A DNA stretch of 64,000 bases from contig OX940871.1 in NCBI GenBank assembly GCA_954871525.1, forward strand, positions 1,736,001 to 1,800,000, written 5' to 3'. The notes below the pieces were generated by a model that made no database searches, was not told where the DNA came from, and saw only the letters and a program-made list of their open reading frames with translations. How positions within the stretch are numbered: the first letter of the stretch is position 1; each line of letters opens with the position of its first letter. The position numbers and the translations under genes are program-made. This document shows positions 34,521 to 46,881 of the stretch, in pieces. Origin of the DNA: Parietaria judaica. Lineage: Eukaryota; Streptophyta; Magnoliopsida; Rosales; Urticaceae.

Positions 34521-34532
34521 TATAGTTATATA
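34521..34532 (-). promoter_or_regulatory. TATA box of the DUF1645 gene
   Basis: On the minus strand reads CCTATATAACTATAAG, 46 bp before the ATG, so the leader would be very short. Positional inference only. Confidence 0.5.
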
Positions 34533-35267
34533 GGCTTAGAGAGACAATTCCAATATGTGTATCATGTGAGTGGGTTTGTGTTTATATATATCTATGCTTT
34601 TGGTTTGAAAAGAAAAAATGTTTTTTTTTTTTTTTTTTTAAATGGGATTTTTGAAGAGAGAGAAAGTTAGGTGGAAATGACCAAAAGTGTGGGGCTTGAT
34701 ATATGTTTTGTATAAAGTATATAAACTATAAATAAAGTGGGTGTTTTAATTTAATTTAATTTCAGGTTCTTTGGATTTATTTCTTTTTGTGGTCCTTATT
34801 GTGGAAAATTGAAAGCCAAAAGTATTAGATAAAATCCTAGTTTAAGAGGGGACAATTTTTGAAATAGAATGCGCTTTAGGCTTATATAATATTTATATTA
34901 AGAGACTTTAACTTGATCAACGAAATGGGACTTTGAACATGTTTTTTAATATATTTAAATAACTTTTGCCGCTAATAAAAAAGATCGTGAATATACTAAT
35001 TCATTTGATACAGATTGGATACTTATATCGTAAATATTCATTTATACCTCGTTGTTATCATATATCTTGTTTCCTTAATCTCTTAATTTCCATCCTTAAG
35101 ATATGTCTTAATCTCAAGAATTCAAAACCGAAAGTTCTCAAACAAAATATTTAATTTCAATTGAACACGTATCATATGCATTTTCAATGTAATTTACTAT
35201 TGAAATTATGTAAGGAAACTTCTTAGGAATATGGATATATAATCATGACATGTACCGAATATCAGAA

Positions 35268-35313
<46 letters not shown>

Positions 35314-35770
35314 ATGACAATTTGCAAGTGGTTGAGGCTTAGTTGCTCCAAAACTACGTTAAAAGTCACATATGTTCACATGTATTATTTATTTAAAATT
35401 TTGAGCTAAAAGGGAAAAATCACATGTGTATCTTGCTTAATCATGATAAATGTTATTAGGATTGGTTCCTATTTTTTTAAAATATTATTTATCAGATATC
35501 GTTGGATGAATGTGAGCCTTGTTATTCATATGATTCGAAAAAAATTGCGTACCGAAAGTAAGAAGAGATAGAGACAAAGAGAAGTATGATTTTTTGTGTC
35601 TTTTTTGCATTAATGTACGTTGCTACAAGCTCTCAGGTGTCACGCATATACGACGGTCTATTTTTGTGAGAGTTTATTATTCCGTGGTCCAAGTTCACTG
35701 AGTAAAATATTGAGCTCTTTCATCGAAAGCCATCTCGGTTTCTTCAACCGTCGTCCGACTCAGACGGCTT
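34533..35770. other. Spacer between DUF1645 gene and Copia element
   Basis: No gene recognised. Holds a (TA)n run at 35270-35311, a copy of the dispersed TTGCCGCTAATAAAAAAGAT block near 34968, and just before the retrotransposon an inverted pair CGAAAGCC (about 35725) and GGCTTTCG (35767-35774). Confidence 0.45.
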
Positions 35771-35775
35771 TCGAT

Positions 35776-35959
35776 TGTTAGAGTATATTCTGTATAGCTG
35801 TAGTTTAGGCTTTATGTTTAGCTGTTGTTATTAACAGCTGTAGTTGTCTGGGTATAAATACCAGATTGTAATAGTATGTTCATTAAGTCAATACAAACAG
35901 AATTCTTTCATCCAAATCTGTTTGGCTAGCTCTCTCTCTTTCTCTTCTATTGTTCACCA
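35776..35959 (+). repeat. 5' LTR of the Copia element
   Basis: 184 bp, TG...CA. Contains GGTATAAATACC near 35851, a good TATA box, and repeated CAGCTGTAG motifs. Differs from the 3' LTR at one base near the end. Confidence 0.97.
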
Positions 35960-35971
35960 TGGTATCAGAGC
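35960..35971 (+). other. Primer-binding site (tRNA-iMet type)
   Basis: TGGTATCAGAGC directly follows the 5' LTR, complementary to the 3' end of plant initiator Met-tRNA, the usual primer of Copia reverse transcription. Confidence 0.93.
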
Positions 35972-35997
35972 AACGATCTGCATCTGAAGAAGCTTCC

Positions 35998-38900
35998 ATG
36001 GCGGATTCCAGAAGCAACAATGGCGGATCAGTGAATCTTGTCTCCTTCAGCCACTCGCTGTCGATCAAGTTGCATGAAACGAACTTCCTCGTCTGGAAAC
36101 AGCAAATTCTTTCAGCTGTTCTTGGATATGGCCTTGAGGAGTATCTTTTCAACAAGGATCTTGCACCTTCAAGATTTGAAGAATCTGGTTCTCCAAACAG
36201 AGCCTTCAATCTCTTTTGTAAGCAAGATCATATCCTCATGCTATGGATCTTGACCTCAATCTCAGATCTGCTTCTTCCTCACCTGGTTGGATGTGATTCA
36301 AGCTACGGTTTGTGGAATCGATTGAATGAATACTTTACCTCGCAAACAAGATCCAGAGCTCGTCAGCTGAAGCTCGAATTACAGAGCATCAAGAAAGAAG
36401 GACTTTCTTTGCTCGAATATCTCGCAAAGATCAAGTCGATCGTGGATTCTTTGAATTCTGTTGGAACTTTCTTGACGACTGAAGATCACATTGATGCAAT
36501 TCTCAATGGATTGCCACCGGAGTATGAATCCTTCGTCACGTCATTCGAGTTCAGCACGGCGCAATATTCGGTCGCGGCAATCGAATCAATGCTTCTGTCA
36601 CGAGAAGCTCGCCGTGAAAAGACGTCCATAGGATCGGAGATCAACATTTCTGCAAATTACACGGCGAACCAGAACCTCTTGCAAAGAGGTAACTCTCCTC
36701 ATCATGTCTCTCGTGTTCATTCCTCGGCGAATAATCCTCGGTTTGGAACGAGTTCTGGAATGCGTGGGCGAGGCAATTTCCGTGGGTATGGCAGAGGTGG
36801 ACGAGGAAAGCCTGCGTGGATGGAAAATCGACCTCAATGCCAACTTTGTGGAAAGTTAGGGAACATTGTTGCTGAGTGTTACTATCGGTTTGATCAGTCA
36901 TTCCAAATCCCGGCGAATCTGGTTGGGCGTGGCAGGCTGCAGTCCTCACCTCAACTGCAGTCATCTCCTCATATTCATGCTGCCTTCTCCACTCCCGAGG
37001 TCAGTGATGACTACGACTGGTATGCAGACTCGGGAGCGACTCATCATGTCACTCCAGACCCTCAAAACGTCCAACATAGCCACGAATTTGGAGGAACAAG
37101 CCAAGTTCAAGTCGGTAATGGAGCAGGTTTGTCTATTTCTCGTATTGGCTATTCAAAAATGAAATCCTCTCTTTCACACAAAACTTTCCACCTTCACAAA
37201 CTCCTTGTTTCCAAAATTAGTAAAAATTTACTCTCTGTGCGTCAATTCTGCAAAGATAATGGGGTATTCTTTGAGTTTCATGATGACTTTTGCCTTGTGA
37301 AAAACAGCAAAACACGTGAAGTTGTCATAAGAGGGACGCTCAAAGATGATCTCTATTGCTTTGACTCATCAAGTGTCAAACTCCCGTCAAAGTTCAAGCT
37401 CTCCAGTCATCACTCTTTGTCTACAAATTTCTTTCCCGTGTCTGTCAATTCCATTTCTGCTTGTAATGTCTTCGATGTATGGCATAACAGACTAGCTCAT
37501 CCTTCAACTGCAGTTGTTCGTGATGTATTAGTCAAATGTAATGTGCCTTATTCCAATAAACAAGCAGCTTCTTTTTGTGATTCTTGTTGTCATGGAAAAA
37601 TACATCGACTGCCCTTTGCCAAGTCTAACTCTGTCTATACTAAACCGCTTGAACTTGTTCACTCAGACTTATGGGGCCCTTCCCCTATCTTGTCTAATAG
37701 CGGATACAAGTATTATGTGACCTTTGTAGATGCCTTCTCACGTTTCACTTGGATTTTTCTGCTCAAACTCAAAAGTGATGTTCACACTGTGTTTGAGCAA
37801 TTCAAAACTCAGGTTGAGAAGCAGCTGCAGTCCTCTATTATTACTCTCCAATCCGACTGGGGAGGTGAGTATGAGGCTCTAAAAGGATTTCTTGCCAAGA
37901 ATGGGATTTTACACAAGGTGTCGTGTCCCCACACTCAACAACAAAATGGCGTGGCCGAGAGGAAGCACCGTACAATCATTGAGCATGGCTTGACTCTGCT
38001 TCACAAAGCTTCTTTGCCTATGAAATTCTAGGATGAGGCCTTCAGAACCTCTGTGTTTGTCTCAAATAGGTTGCCAACAGCTGCTCTTCACAGAAAGTCA
38101 CCCATTGAGGTCTTATTCAATAGGCAACCAGATTACAGCTTTCTCAGAGTCTTTGGTTGTGCGTGCTATCCAAATCTCAGACCGTATAACAAGAATAAGC
38201 TGCAGTACAGGAGCACGAGATGTACATTCCTAGGTTATTCTATTAATCACAAGGGCTACAAGTGCATGAGCTCAACTGGGAGAATCTACATAAGCAGGGA
38301 TGTTATTTTTGATGAGGTATCATTCCCCTTTTCCACCATAAACACTAGTCCTACAAGTGTTCCTAGTACTGGTGTTCTACCATCAGCTATACCTCCTATA
38401 GTAACCAAAGAGTCCTTCAGCCCGACGTTTGAAGCTATAGTTCGTGAGTGTGAAGTTGTAAATGGAACTGCAGCTTCTGAGCAGTCACATGAGCTGTTCC
38501 TCGACAGCTCTCTCTCCTCCAACTCCAACTCAACTCCAGCTCAGTCTCCAACTCCAGCTCAAACTCCAACTTCAACTCCAACTCCAACTCCAACTCCAAC
38601 TCCAGGTCCAGCTCCAGGTACTCCGAACCCTCTTAACACTCATCACATGGTCACGAGGAGTAAAAATGGCATCCAAATGCCTCGTGTATTTGTTTCCTCT
38701 GCCCTTGAGCCTTCCAATGTTCGCGAAGCACTTACTCATCAGCCTTGGAGACTTGCCATGCAAGCTGAGATGACCGCTTTGTCCAAGAACTGCACTTGGA
38801 CTCTCGTGTCTCTTCCTCCAAACAGGCGTGCTATTGGGTGTAAATGGGTCTTTAAGGTCAAAGAAAATCCTGATGGATCTATCCAGAAGTACAAGGCTCG

Positions 38901-40260
38901 CCTTGTGGCTCAAGGCTTTCATCAACAGCCCGGTTTTGACTTCAATGAGACGTTTAGTCCTGTGGTCAAACCAGCCACCATTCGTGTTGTCCTTACGCTT
39001 GCCCTTTCTCAAAATTGGCCAGTGCGACAGCTTGACGTGAACAATGCCTTTCTAAATGGCATTCTCGAAGAAGAAGTTTTCATGCGACAACCTCCTGGCT
39101 TTGAATCTTCGGACAATCCACAGCTTGTTTGCAAGCTGCATAAAGCCTTATATGGGCTCAAGCAAGCTCCTAGAGCCTGGTTTGATCGGCTAAATCAAGC
39201 CCTTCTCTCTCTTGGATTTATGCATGCCAAGTCTGATCATTCTCTTTTTATCCATCATGGTAATGATCATGTCACCTACATTCTTGTATATGTAGATGAT
39301 ATCTTGATTACTGGGAACAATGCCTTGGCCATTGACCGTCTTATCTCCAAGCTCAATGATGCATTCTCTCTCAAGGACATGGGATTGTTAAGTTACTTCC
39401 TTGGCATTCAAGTCACACGCACTGCAGATGGATTTCATCTCAACCAGGCCAAGTATGTCCGTGACCTTATGCTTAAGGCCAAGATGATCAACTGCAGCTC
39501 AGCGCCAACGCCCATGCTGTCCAGTCTTAAGCTGCGTGCTTCTGATGGAGATCCCCTTGAAGATGTACATAACTATAGGAGCTTGGTGGGCGCTCTTCAA
39601 TATGTTACCATTACACGCCCTGACATCGCCTTTAGCGTGAATCGTGTATGTCAGTTCATGCAGAAACCTACAGATGTTCATCTCAAGGCTGTCAAGCGTA
39701 TCTTGCGCTATCTGCAGGGGTCCCATGATTATGGTTTACATCTTCGGCGTGGTCACTCGCTGAACCTTGTTGGGTTTTGTGATGCTGATTGGGCCTCGGA
39801 CCTTGACGATCGCCGGTCCACTTCGGGACACTGTGTGTATCTTGGTCCCAATCTCATCTCCTGGCTCTCAAAGAAACAACCCACGGTTTCGCGTTCCAGC
39901 ACTGAAGCAGAATATAGGAGCTTGGCTGGTCTTGTTTGTGAGGTGACTTGGCTCACTTCTCTCGTTCGGGAATTACGTGTGCCTTTGCCTTCACCTCCAG
40001 TGCTTTGGTGTGATAACCTTAGCACTGTTCTTCTCTCAGCCAACCCAGTGCTTCACGCTAGGACCAAGCACATTGAACTCGATTTGTATTTTGTTCGGGA
40101 AAAAGTGTCTCGTCGAGAAAATATTATTCAACACGTGCCGTCAGTTGATCAAATAGCTGACACTCTCACAAAGCCTCTCTCCGAACCACGGTTCAAGCAT
40201 CTTCGGTTCAAGCTCAAGATCGAAAGTCTTACCAATCTTCAGCTTGAGGAGGGATGTTAG
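35998..40260 (+). pseudogene. Copia gag-pol polyprotein, one in-frame amber codon
   Basis: One reading frame of 1421 codons from ATG 35998 (an in-frame ATG at 35959 overlaps the LTR end) to TAG 40258-40260, which lies inside the 3' LTR. Codon 678 (38029-38031) is TAG where the family has Trp (PMKF-stop-DEAF context), so translation would end after the integrase core. Order: gag with LHETNFLVWKQQ; zinc knuckle CQLCGKLGNIVAEC at 281-294, with Asn in place of the His ligand; protease DSGATHHVT at 344; integrase with HxxH..CxxC-like WHNRLAHP/CDSCCHGK and catalytic Asp557, Asp620, Glu654; reverse transcriptase with QLDVNNAFLNG and YVDD near codon 1098; RNase H with DADWASD and STEAEY. A Pro-Thr run from a CCAACT repeat lies at about 38525-38615. 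No frameshift seen. Confidence 0.95.
40246..40254 (+). other. Polypurine tract
   Basis: GAGGAGGGA immediately before the 3' LTR, the plus-strand primer of the element; it also encodes the last residues of the polyprotein. Confidence 0.85.
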
Positions 40261-40438
40261 AGTATATTCTGTATAGCTGTAGTTTAGGCTTTATGTTTAG
40301 CTGTTGTTATTAACAGCTGTAGTTGTCTGGGTATAAATACCAGATTGTAATAGTATGTTCATTAAGTCAATACAAACAGAATTCTTTCATCCAAATCTGT
40401 TTGGCTAGCTCTCTCTCTTTCTCTTCTATTGTTCATCA
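40255..40438 (+). repeat. 3' LTR of the Copia element
   Basis: 184 bp; starts TGTTAGAGTATATTC and ends GTTCATCA, followed by the TCGAT target duplication. Matches the 5' LTR except for one base. Confidence 0.97.
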
Positions 40439-40443
40439 TCGAT

Positions 40444-42393
40444 CACTATCAAATCTTTATTTCGATTGTGATTATAGAGAATTCTCATTGTGTCTGAAAG
40501 GAGGCAAAGTAGGCATGCCCTTACGGTAAAAAAAAAAAAAATTAAATCTATATTTAAAGACTCCAAATAACGTAAAATCTAAAAGCCTCAAAATTATTTT
40601 AAATTATATTTGACTTATACTTTTTCTTCTAAAAAGCTAGATGCTTCGTATTAGAATGAGTTGTTATTCATTATACAAATATCCTTAAATACTTTTACAT
40701 TGAAATATAATTTTGTAATTTTAGTTGGGGCCACAAAGTTATTCCTCGACTCAGACCCTAAAAATCTCAGACACGGCCTTACTTTAACTGTCGAGATTTT
40801 ATCGTCTGGTCGAATTTGACTCCCAAATAATTAGTAATGAATTGCACAAAGATTATAAATTAATAAAGGGAAAATCTTCCAATTCTTCAATGCAATCTCA
40901 TCAGAAAAGTCAGAGTAAAGATGGATCAAAGTTAGCATGATAAAAGAAAATCACAACTCTACATTATTTGTACGATAGATCACAGATAAAATGCATGTGT
41001 TGGACTAAATTGTAGAGCATATAATATAACACAATATTTGCATAATAGTCAGAAAATTTTGTAATAATGAAATCCGCGCCAACCTACAAATGTTCATAGC
41101 TTGTGAGATTGGTGCAGTACGTGATGAGCTAATTGGAAATGAAATGATCCATTAATTCATGTACATGAATCTCATTCTCGCTCATTAATGATATTATCTT
41201 CGTTTAGTTTCATTGATTTATTTTGATTTAATTATAATTTTATTAGGTACATTAGATCGAGTTTTTTATGACAATTATTATGTTCCTTTTATTCAATAAA
41301 AGCAAGCGCAAAACTGCGTAAGGATTACTTGATGATGATATAAAAAAAATCGAGTTTTTGCTTGTGAAATCGAGTTCTATCCCACAAAGACTCATTTTAC
41401 GTGTTATTCATAATCCGCTCTACCTCGTGTCCGAAACTCTTATTCATGTTCTTGTTTGATTTTGTACATCAAACGAGAGATCTTCAATATTTGTAGGATA
41501 ATGATATTGCAATCTTGTGTGACACATAATTACAATAGAATATATCTCATGAGTGCTCTTACAATATAATATATTTACTTTGGAATAACATGGGATAATA
41601 TTCGAATTGAAAAATAACATCATCCATATTAAGAATATAATTAACCACTCTTTTCATTTGTTATGTATTTATTTTGGAATATGCTTGCTATTACTTAACA
41701 AATCAATTTGCTTAATACATATCTAAGTATCCCTCTCAAGGGAATATTTATATATTCTTCGTTATTTATTAATGAACATTTATTACATCTTTTCGAATTT
41801 TATAATGCTATGAAATTGTTCTTGATTTAAGTGGTCTTTGCGTCCTATATGGAGATAAATTTCAATAAAAAAATAAACTTTATTTTTAAATATTCCAACT
41901 GAAAGTGGTGTGTAATCAATCAGCAATTGTATACATGGTATAATATATCGTGAATTTAAATATTATCATTATGAACTGATATATAAGAGCATGTACAGGA
42001 TAATTGATCATATTCTTGCATAGCGATATGAAGCTTCGAATATAAGATTGTTGCAAACAATATCCTTGGTGAATATAAAAATATTTATGGTTAAATAAAA
42101 ACTAATAATAATGCAACAACTATATATTTAATGAATAGTATTTATAGAGAACTAGACTTACTGGCTTACTGCATGTATACGTATTTCAAATACAAATATG
42201 CTATTCGTGAATCGTGAAGAGAAGATATTAAAAAAAAAATTATTTTTTTTAATATTAATTTTATGACCACACTTTTGCATGTTAGTTAATTAAGATTAAG
42301 AAGATAAATTATTTAACGCAAAAGACGGTGTGCAGTTATACCTAATACTTTGGCGAAATATAAAAAAATATAATGTATGTGTATGTCTATATG

Positions 42394-42442
<49 letters not shown>

Positions 42443-42692
42443 GTAAGATTGCATCACTCTCAATATGTTGTTCTTTGACACGAGTCTTAAAAACTCACTA
42501 TTAAATATATGTTGAACCTCCCGCCAACTATTGAACCTCTTGTTGCGCGTGACTCAGTTTGTAACGAGGGAGTCCCGACCCTTTCGGGATGTTTGTTTGG
42601 TTGTTGCCGTTGGTAATTTGATGTGGAGTACTCTTCCCTCTAGAATCACATCCGTTTTGGGAGACTCGAGGGTTTAATGAGACTCATTTTTC

Positions 42693-42742
<50 letters not shown>

Positions 42743-45700
42743 CTGATCACAGTCATCACTAAATCATGATTAATGAACCCTTGCAGGTTTTGATGATAAA
42801 TAATAATAAAACCTTCCAAATATATTATGTTTAGGTCAAGTTTCAAGCTTTAGTTTACAGGAATATTTGAGGAAATTTTTCATATATATATTATTAGAAA
42901 ACATAAATTTTATATTTTTAATAATTTTATGGCACAAAATTTTAACAATATACATTTTTGATAGAAAGAATGAAGATTTTCTAATTAACTACGTATCATT
43001 AAGATTTATCTGATGACACATGATTTTTATTTTATTTTATTAAGAATTTGTGTCACGGAAAAAGATTAAAAAATTTAAATAATATTTTATGAAGTATTTT
43101 TGTCAATTTAAGAACTCATTTTTTATTGATAGATGAATAGTTTATGTGTCAAGTTCAATTAACGTATTAAATAATTTGTCTGTGATTATCTAATATATAA
43201 AACCAAAGTTAAGAAGAAACGGAAAAAATGTGTTATTTCTAGAAGAATTTGCCAATAAAGAAATACTTGTCCTCCAAGAAAAATAAAAAGGTTTGACCAT
43301 AGATTATTCATTAATCTTTCCTCAATTATGATAGACATGGAAATCAATAAAACCATGAGTAAAATGTAACAAGTGACGTTGATGTAGTAACCCTATGAGT
43401 TTTGTAATTATAGAAAAAGAATGTGAATTTCTAAATAATTGATCAATATTATACGTGAAACACGAGTAAATCAATTTATTATTAAATGTTACACAAAGAG
43501 ACGAATTTATTTTAAAAGACCGAGGAAAAATACAAAAATTACACCAATAGATGTCACTAAATTTGAAAATTGATTGGAGTACTAGTTTAATAATTACATA
43601 AAGAATTACTTAACGGCCCTTTCGACGAAAATATTCTTCACCGATGACGTGTATTGGATGTTTAATTTGTTAATATAAGGTCTTTAGAGACAAAAATATC
43701 GAGTTAAACATGTTTATGAAAAAATTATATTGAAATGACTACGTAGTACATACTAAGTGTGAGACAGTGAGAGGCAAATAAATCGAATAAAATGCCTCAA
43801 AGCTCAAACCATAGATGTGCTTAAAGTAGCTTTAATATAGTAAATAAATAAAAAAATGGATCATTAATTCCAGTTCTGACTGCTCAAATCCGGAACTAAA
43901 AAATTCTAGTTCCAATTTTTTTTTAAACTAACATTAGACCATCAAATTTACTTAATCACGGTCTAATTCTAAAATATTAAGATAGATCGTAAACTTTTTA
44001 AATCCAATACCAGAAATTTTAGTTTTGAAAAAATCTGGATTTATTTGCTATAAAATATAGTATGCGGTATCTATAGAAATAGAATTAGCTTAAAGTTACT
44101 TTTGATTCTTCTAAGTCTTAGATATCTCTTTATGATAAATATTTACAAACCCAATTAACTATCAATGATTTTAAAATATTTGGTAATTAATTAAATATGT
44201 GGACCGCAAAATAAGGATTGTATATTTAAATAATAAACTATATTATACACTTATCTTATGTATGAAACCAAATAGCTAAAGCTTATGAAGTAAAAAAAGT
44301 TATTTTTTCCTATAATTATATAGAACATATATTATAGAATGCTGCTAAGCAAAGACTACATACCTTTTTGCAAATCAAACTTATTTTGTGAAAGAATACA
44401 CAAAATGGCAAAATTAAAATGACCCTTTTCTTATAAGATTTGCATAAATGTGTTAGGGTTATTATGTCACATTGAGCACGTCTACATGATATTTGATCAT
44501 TTGAGGCATTTCTTGCTCACAACAATCATATCATTGACACAACTACACGTAAGTGTAAAACATGTGTAGATGTGGATTTTCATGTTTGTTTACTTATTAC
44601 TAATCATTTTCTTTTTTATTTATTTAAAATGCATTTATTAATTTTTATTTTTACAATAGACAGTCTTTGCTAGCAAGTAAGGAGAATCTATATATAGCAA
44701 AATAAAATGAGGGTGTCTATGAGTCATCATCCTTTGCCACTTTTAAGTTGATTTTCTAACACCATTTGTAAACGTATTTGTTAAAAGTATTGTACAAATA
44801 TTTATGAGCAGATGAATCGGATCAAATGCGGAAAAATTAACACCAAAGCAGATATCGTTTGTGTTCTTGGATTTGACGAGGATCGTTTTGATCTGGAAGC
44901 CAATAAATAATGATTTGAATGGATTTTTTTTTTAAATTTCTTGCAAAATAGTGGAATGTTAGAAATTCTCGAGATAATATGAGTTGTTTTCCTGAAGCTT
45001 GATTTGCTGCCTCTATAAAGTTCAAAATTCGTCGGTTTTTGCCTCTTAAGGTATAAAAGAATGAGCGCAGACTCGGTAGCACTCGAAGCCCTAAACGCAT
45101 CCACGAAATCAGAAGACTCGACTACGAAAAACAATGGAACATCAAAACAAATAAATTGAAATGTCTAACAGAAATAATAAACATTGAGTTCAACTATTTC
45201 ATAGATGCGCCGTGCGAGATATAAGTTGTGATTCACAATTAATTTTATACCGTTCGATAAAAGTGATGGCCTTGAAGATGTCTCTATAGTACATGGGACA
45301 AGTTTATCAATAAATATTACATATATAGATACACATATTTATATAATGATAATGGATGCTATCATGGACCTCCCTATATAGATGTAGAATTTTCTTCTCT
45401 ATCCTTTAAGCCTAGCTAGCAATATCCTAGAATATAGTGGATTTTACAAGTATTCCCATTTTATAATTGGATCCTTGGTGTAAGCATTATTAATAATATC
45501 CTAGAATATAGTGGATTTTACAAGTATTCCCATTTTATAATAATATTATGTATAATATGACTATAATGAGAAAATTTACCCAAGAACTTATTATTTTACC
45601 TCATTATTGTAGTCATCATTTGAATCGTGTTTGTTACGTCGATTTATGGAGTTTTTTTTTTTTTTTTTTTTCACAAGGGGGGAATTAATTATAATGGCAA

Positions 45701-46550
45701 ATCATGCACTTCTTAAAATAATTTTTTATAACTGTGATTAGAATAAAAACAATAACGACAGCCAAAAAATTAAATATAGCGAAATTCCAGTGATAGCTAA
45801 AATGGTTGAATATTGGAACTTATGCTTTGAACAAATGCAAAGGAGGTTCATATAAGTGAATAAAAGAAACCGTTAATCGATAACCGATTAAACCGCAAAT
45901 TAAAGTAAAACGATTAAAACCAAATATACCAGATTAAAATTGAATACCCGGATTAGATTTTATACAGGTTTTTCGGTTTTGATATGAGCCGCATACGTGT
46001 TTACACCGCTTTATAAATATATATCATCATATTTATACTTTCTTTTGGTAATAACCTTGATGTGAAAAATATTTTTTCATCCTCTCATCTGTTAAATGAT
46101 TTACTTATTTAATGAAGAAATCTCTTCGGCACGAACACTTTCTAATAGTGGGCTTAGCTCGATAACCAACTATTATTATGCATTTGTTGAGCTTTATTCC
46201 CTAATTAATTAGTACATAACGCATAAATATAGTAGTTTATATATATTTATACTTTATTGGAATGTCAAAGAGAGACAAATTGGTATATTATACATAAAAT
46301 TTGATTATACGATTATTTCGCTTCACCAGATTCCGCATAATTCATTAATTCAACACTCAAGAATCAGAATATTTGTAGTGTTCTGGATCTCGCGTATGGT
46401 TGCCGGATCACGAGACAAGGCGTGGATAAGCTAATCACCGGTCACAATTCACGATACCGTGAAGAAAAATCTGTTGGAATAAATAAACTTATTCGGTCCG
46501 GAGGACAAAAAGAGTGACGCTCGTCTGAATCTCAATACTTAAGACATATC
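40444..46550. other. Long AT-rich spacer, no gene recognised
   Basis: About 6 kb with (TA)n runs at 42396-42439 and 42698-42738, poly-T at 45650-45672 and many TATATA stretches. An open stretch on the minus strand at 44802-45134 was examined and shows no family resemblance. A perfect 46 bp duplication lies at 45421-45540. The right end should hold the 3' untranslated region of the SRO gene. Confidence 0.5.
45421..45540. repeat. Perfect 46 bp direct duplication
   Basis: The segment beginning AATATCCTAGAATATAGTGG and ending CCCATTTTATAA occurs at 45421-45466 and again at 45495-45540 without mismatch, separated by 28 bp. Confidence 0.95.
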
Positions 46551-46881
46551 CCGATCACCTGACTTGATCTACCGGTCGATTTTGTGTTCCTTCTTCCTCG
46601 TTATATTTTTGGTTTCGTATTCCGATTTGTTCATAACCGAGTTCCAATGTTCGTGCAAGAATCGGTAGCAGCGGAGAGTATAGTCGACAAGTGAAAGAGA
46701 ATCAACCAATTTACAACAAATTTTCATTTCCATTTTTGCTGTGAAAATTACAAAAAGAACACAGAAAAAACGACATAAAAGAAGACTAGTAAATTCCTCA
46801 TCACTGCTTGTTAGAATATTTGTCAAACTTGCCAAAATTACCCCTGAAGCTTTCTCCACCAACCCTTTCTTCTTCACCGAA

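Larger units (their letters stand above)
35776..40438 (+). mobile_element. Ty1/Copia LTR retrotransposon, complete and recent
   Basis: 4663 bp element bounded by 184 bp LTRs (35776-35959 and 40255-40438) that start TG and end CA. It is flanked by the 5 bp direct repeat TCGAT at 35771-35775 and 40439-40443. The primer-binding site TGGTATCAGAGC (35960) matches the initiator Met-tRNA type used by most plant Copia elements. A polypurine tract GAGGAGGGA precedes the 3' LTR. Domain order gag, protease, integrase, reverse transcriptase, RNase H is that of Copia. Size, short LTRs and sequence style fit the small Ale/Retrofit-like lineages, which is a guess. LTRs differ at one position by eye (GTTCACCA versus GTTCATCA). 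Confidence 0.97.

Noticed and set aside
44802..45134. 110-residue minus-strand frame in the long AT-rich spacer
   Set aside because: No family motif, no splice context, no compositional rise; likely chance.
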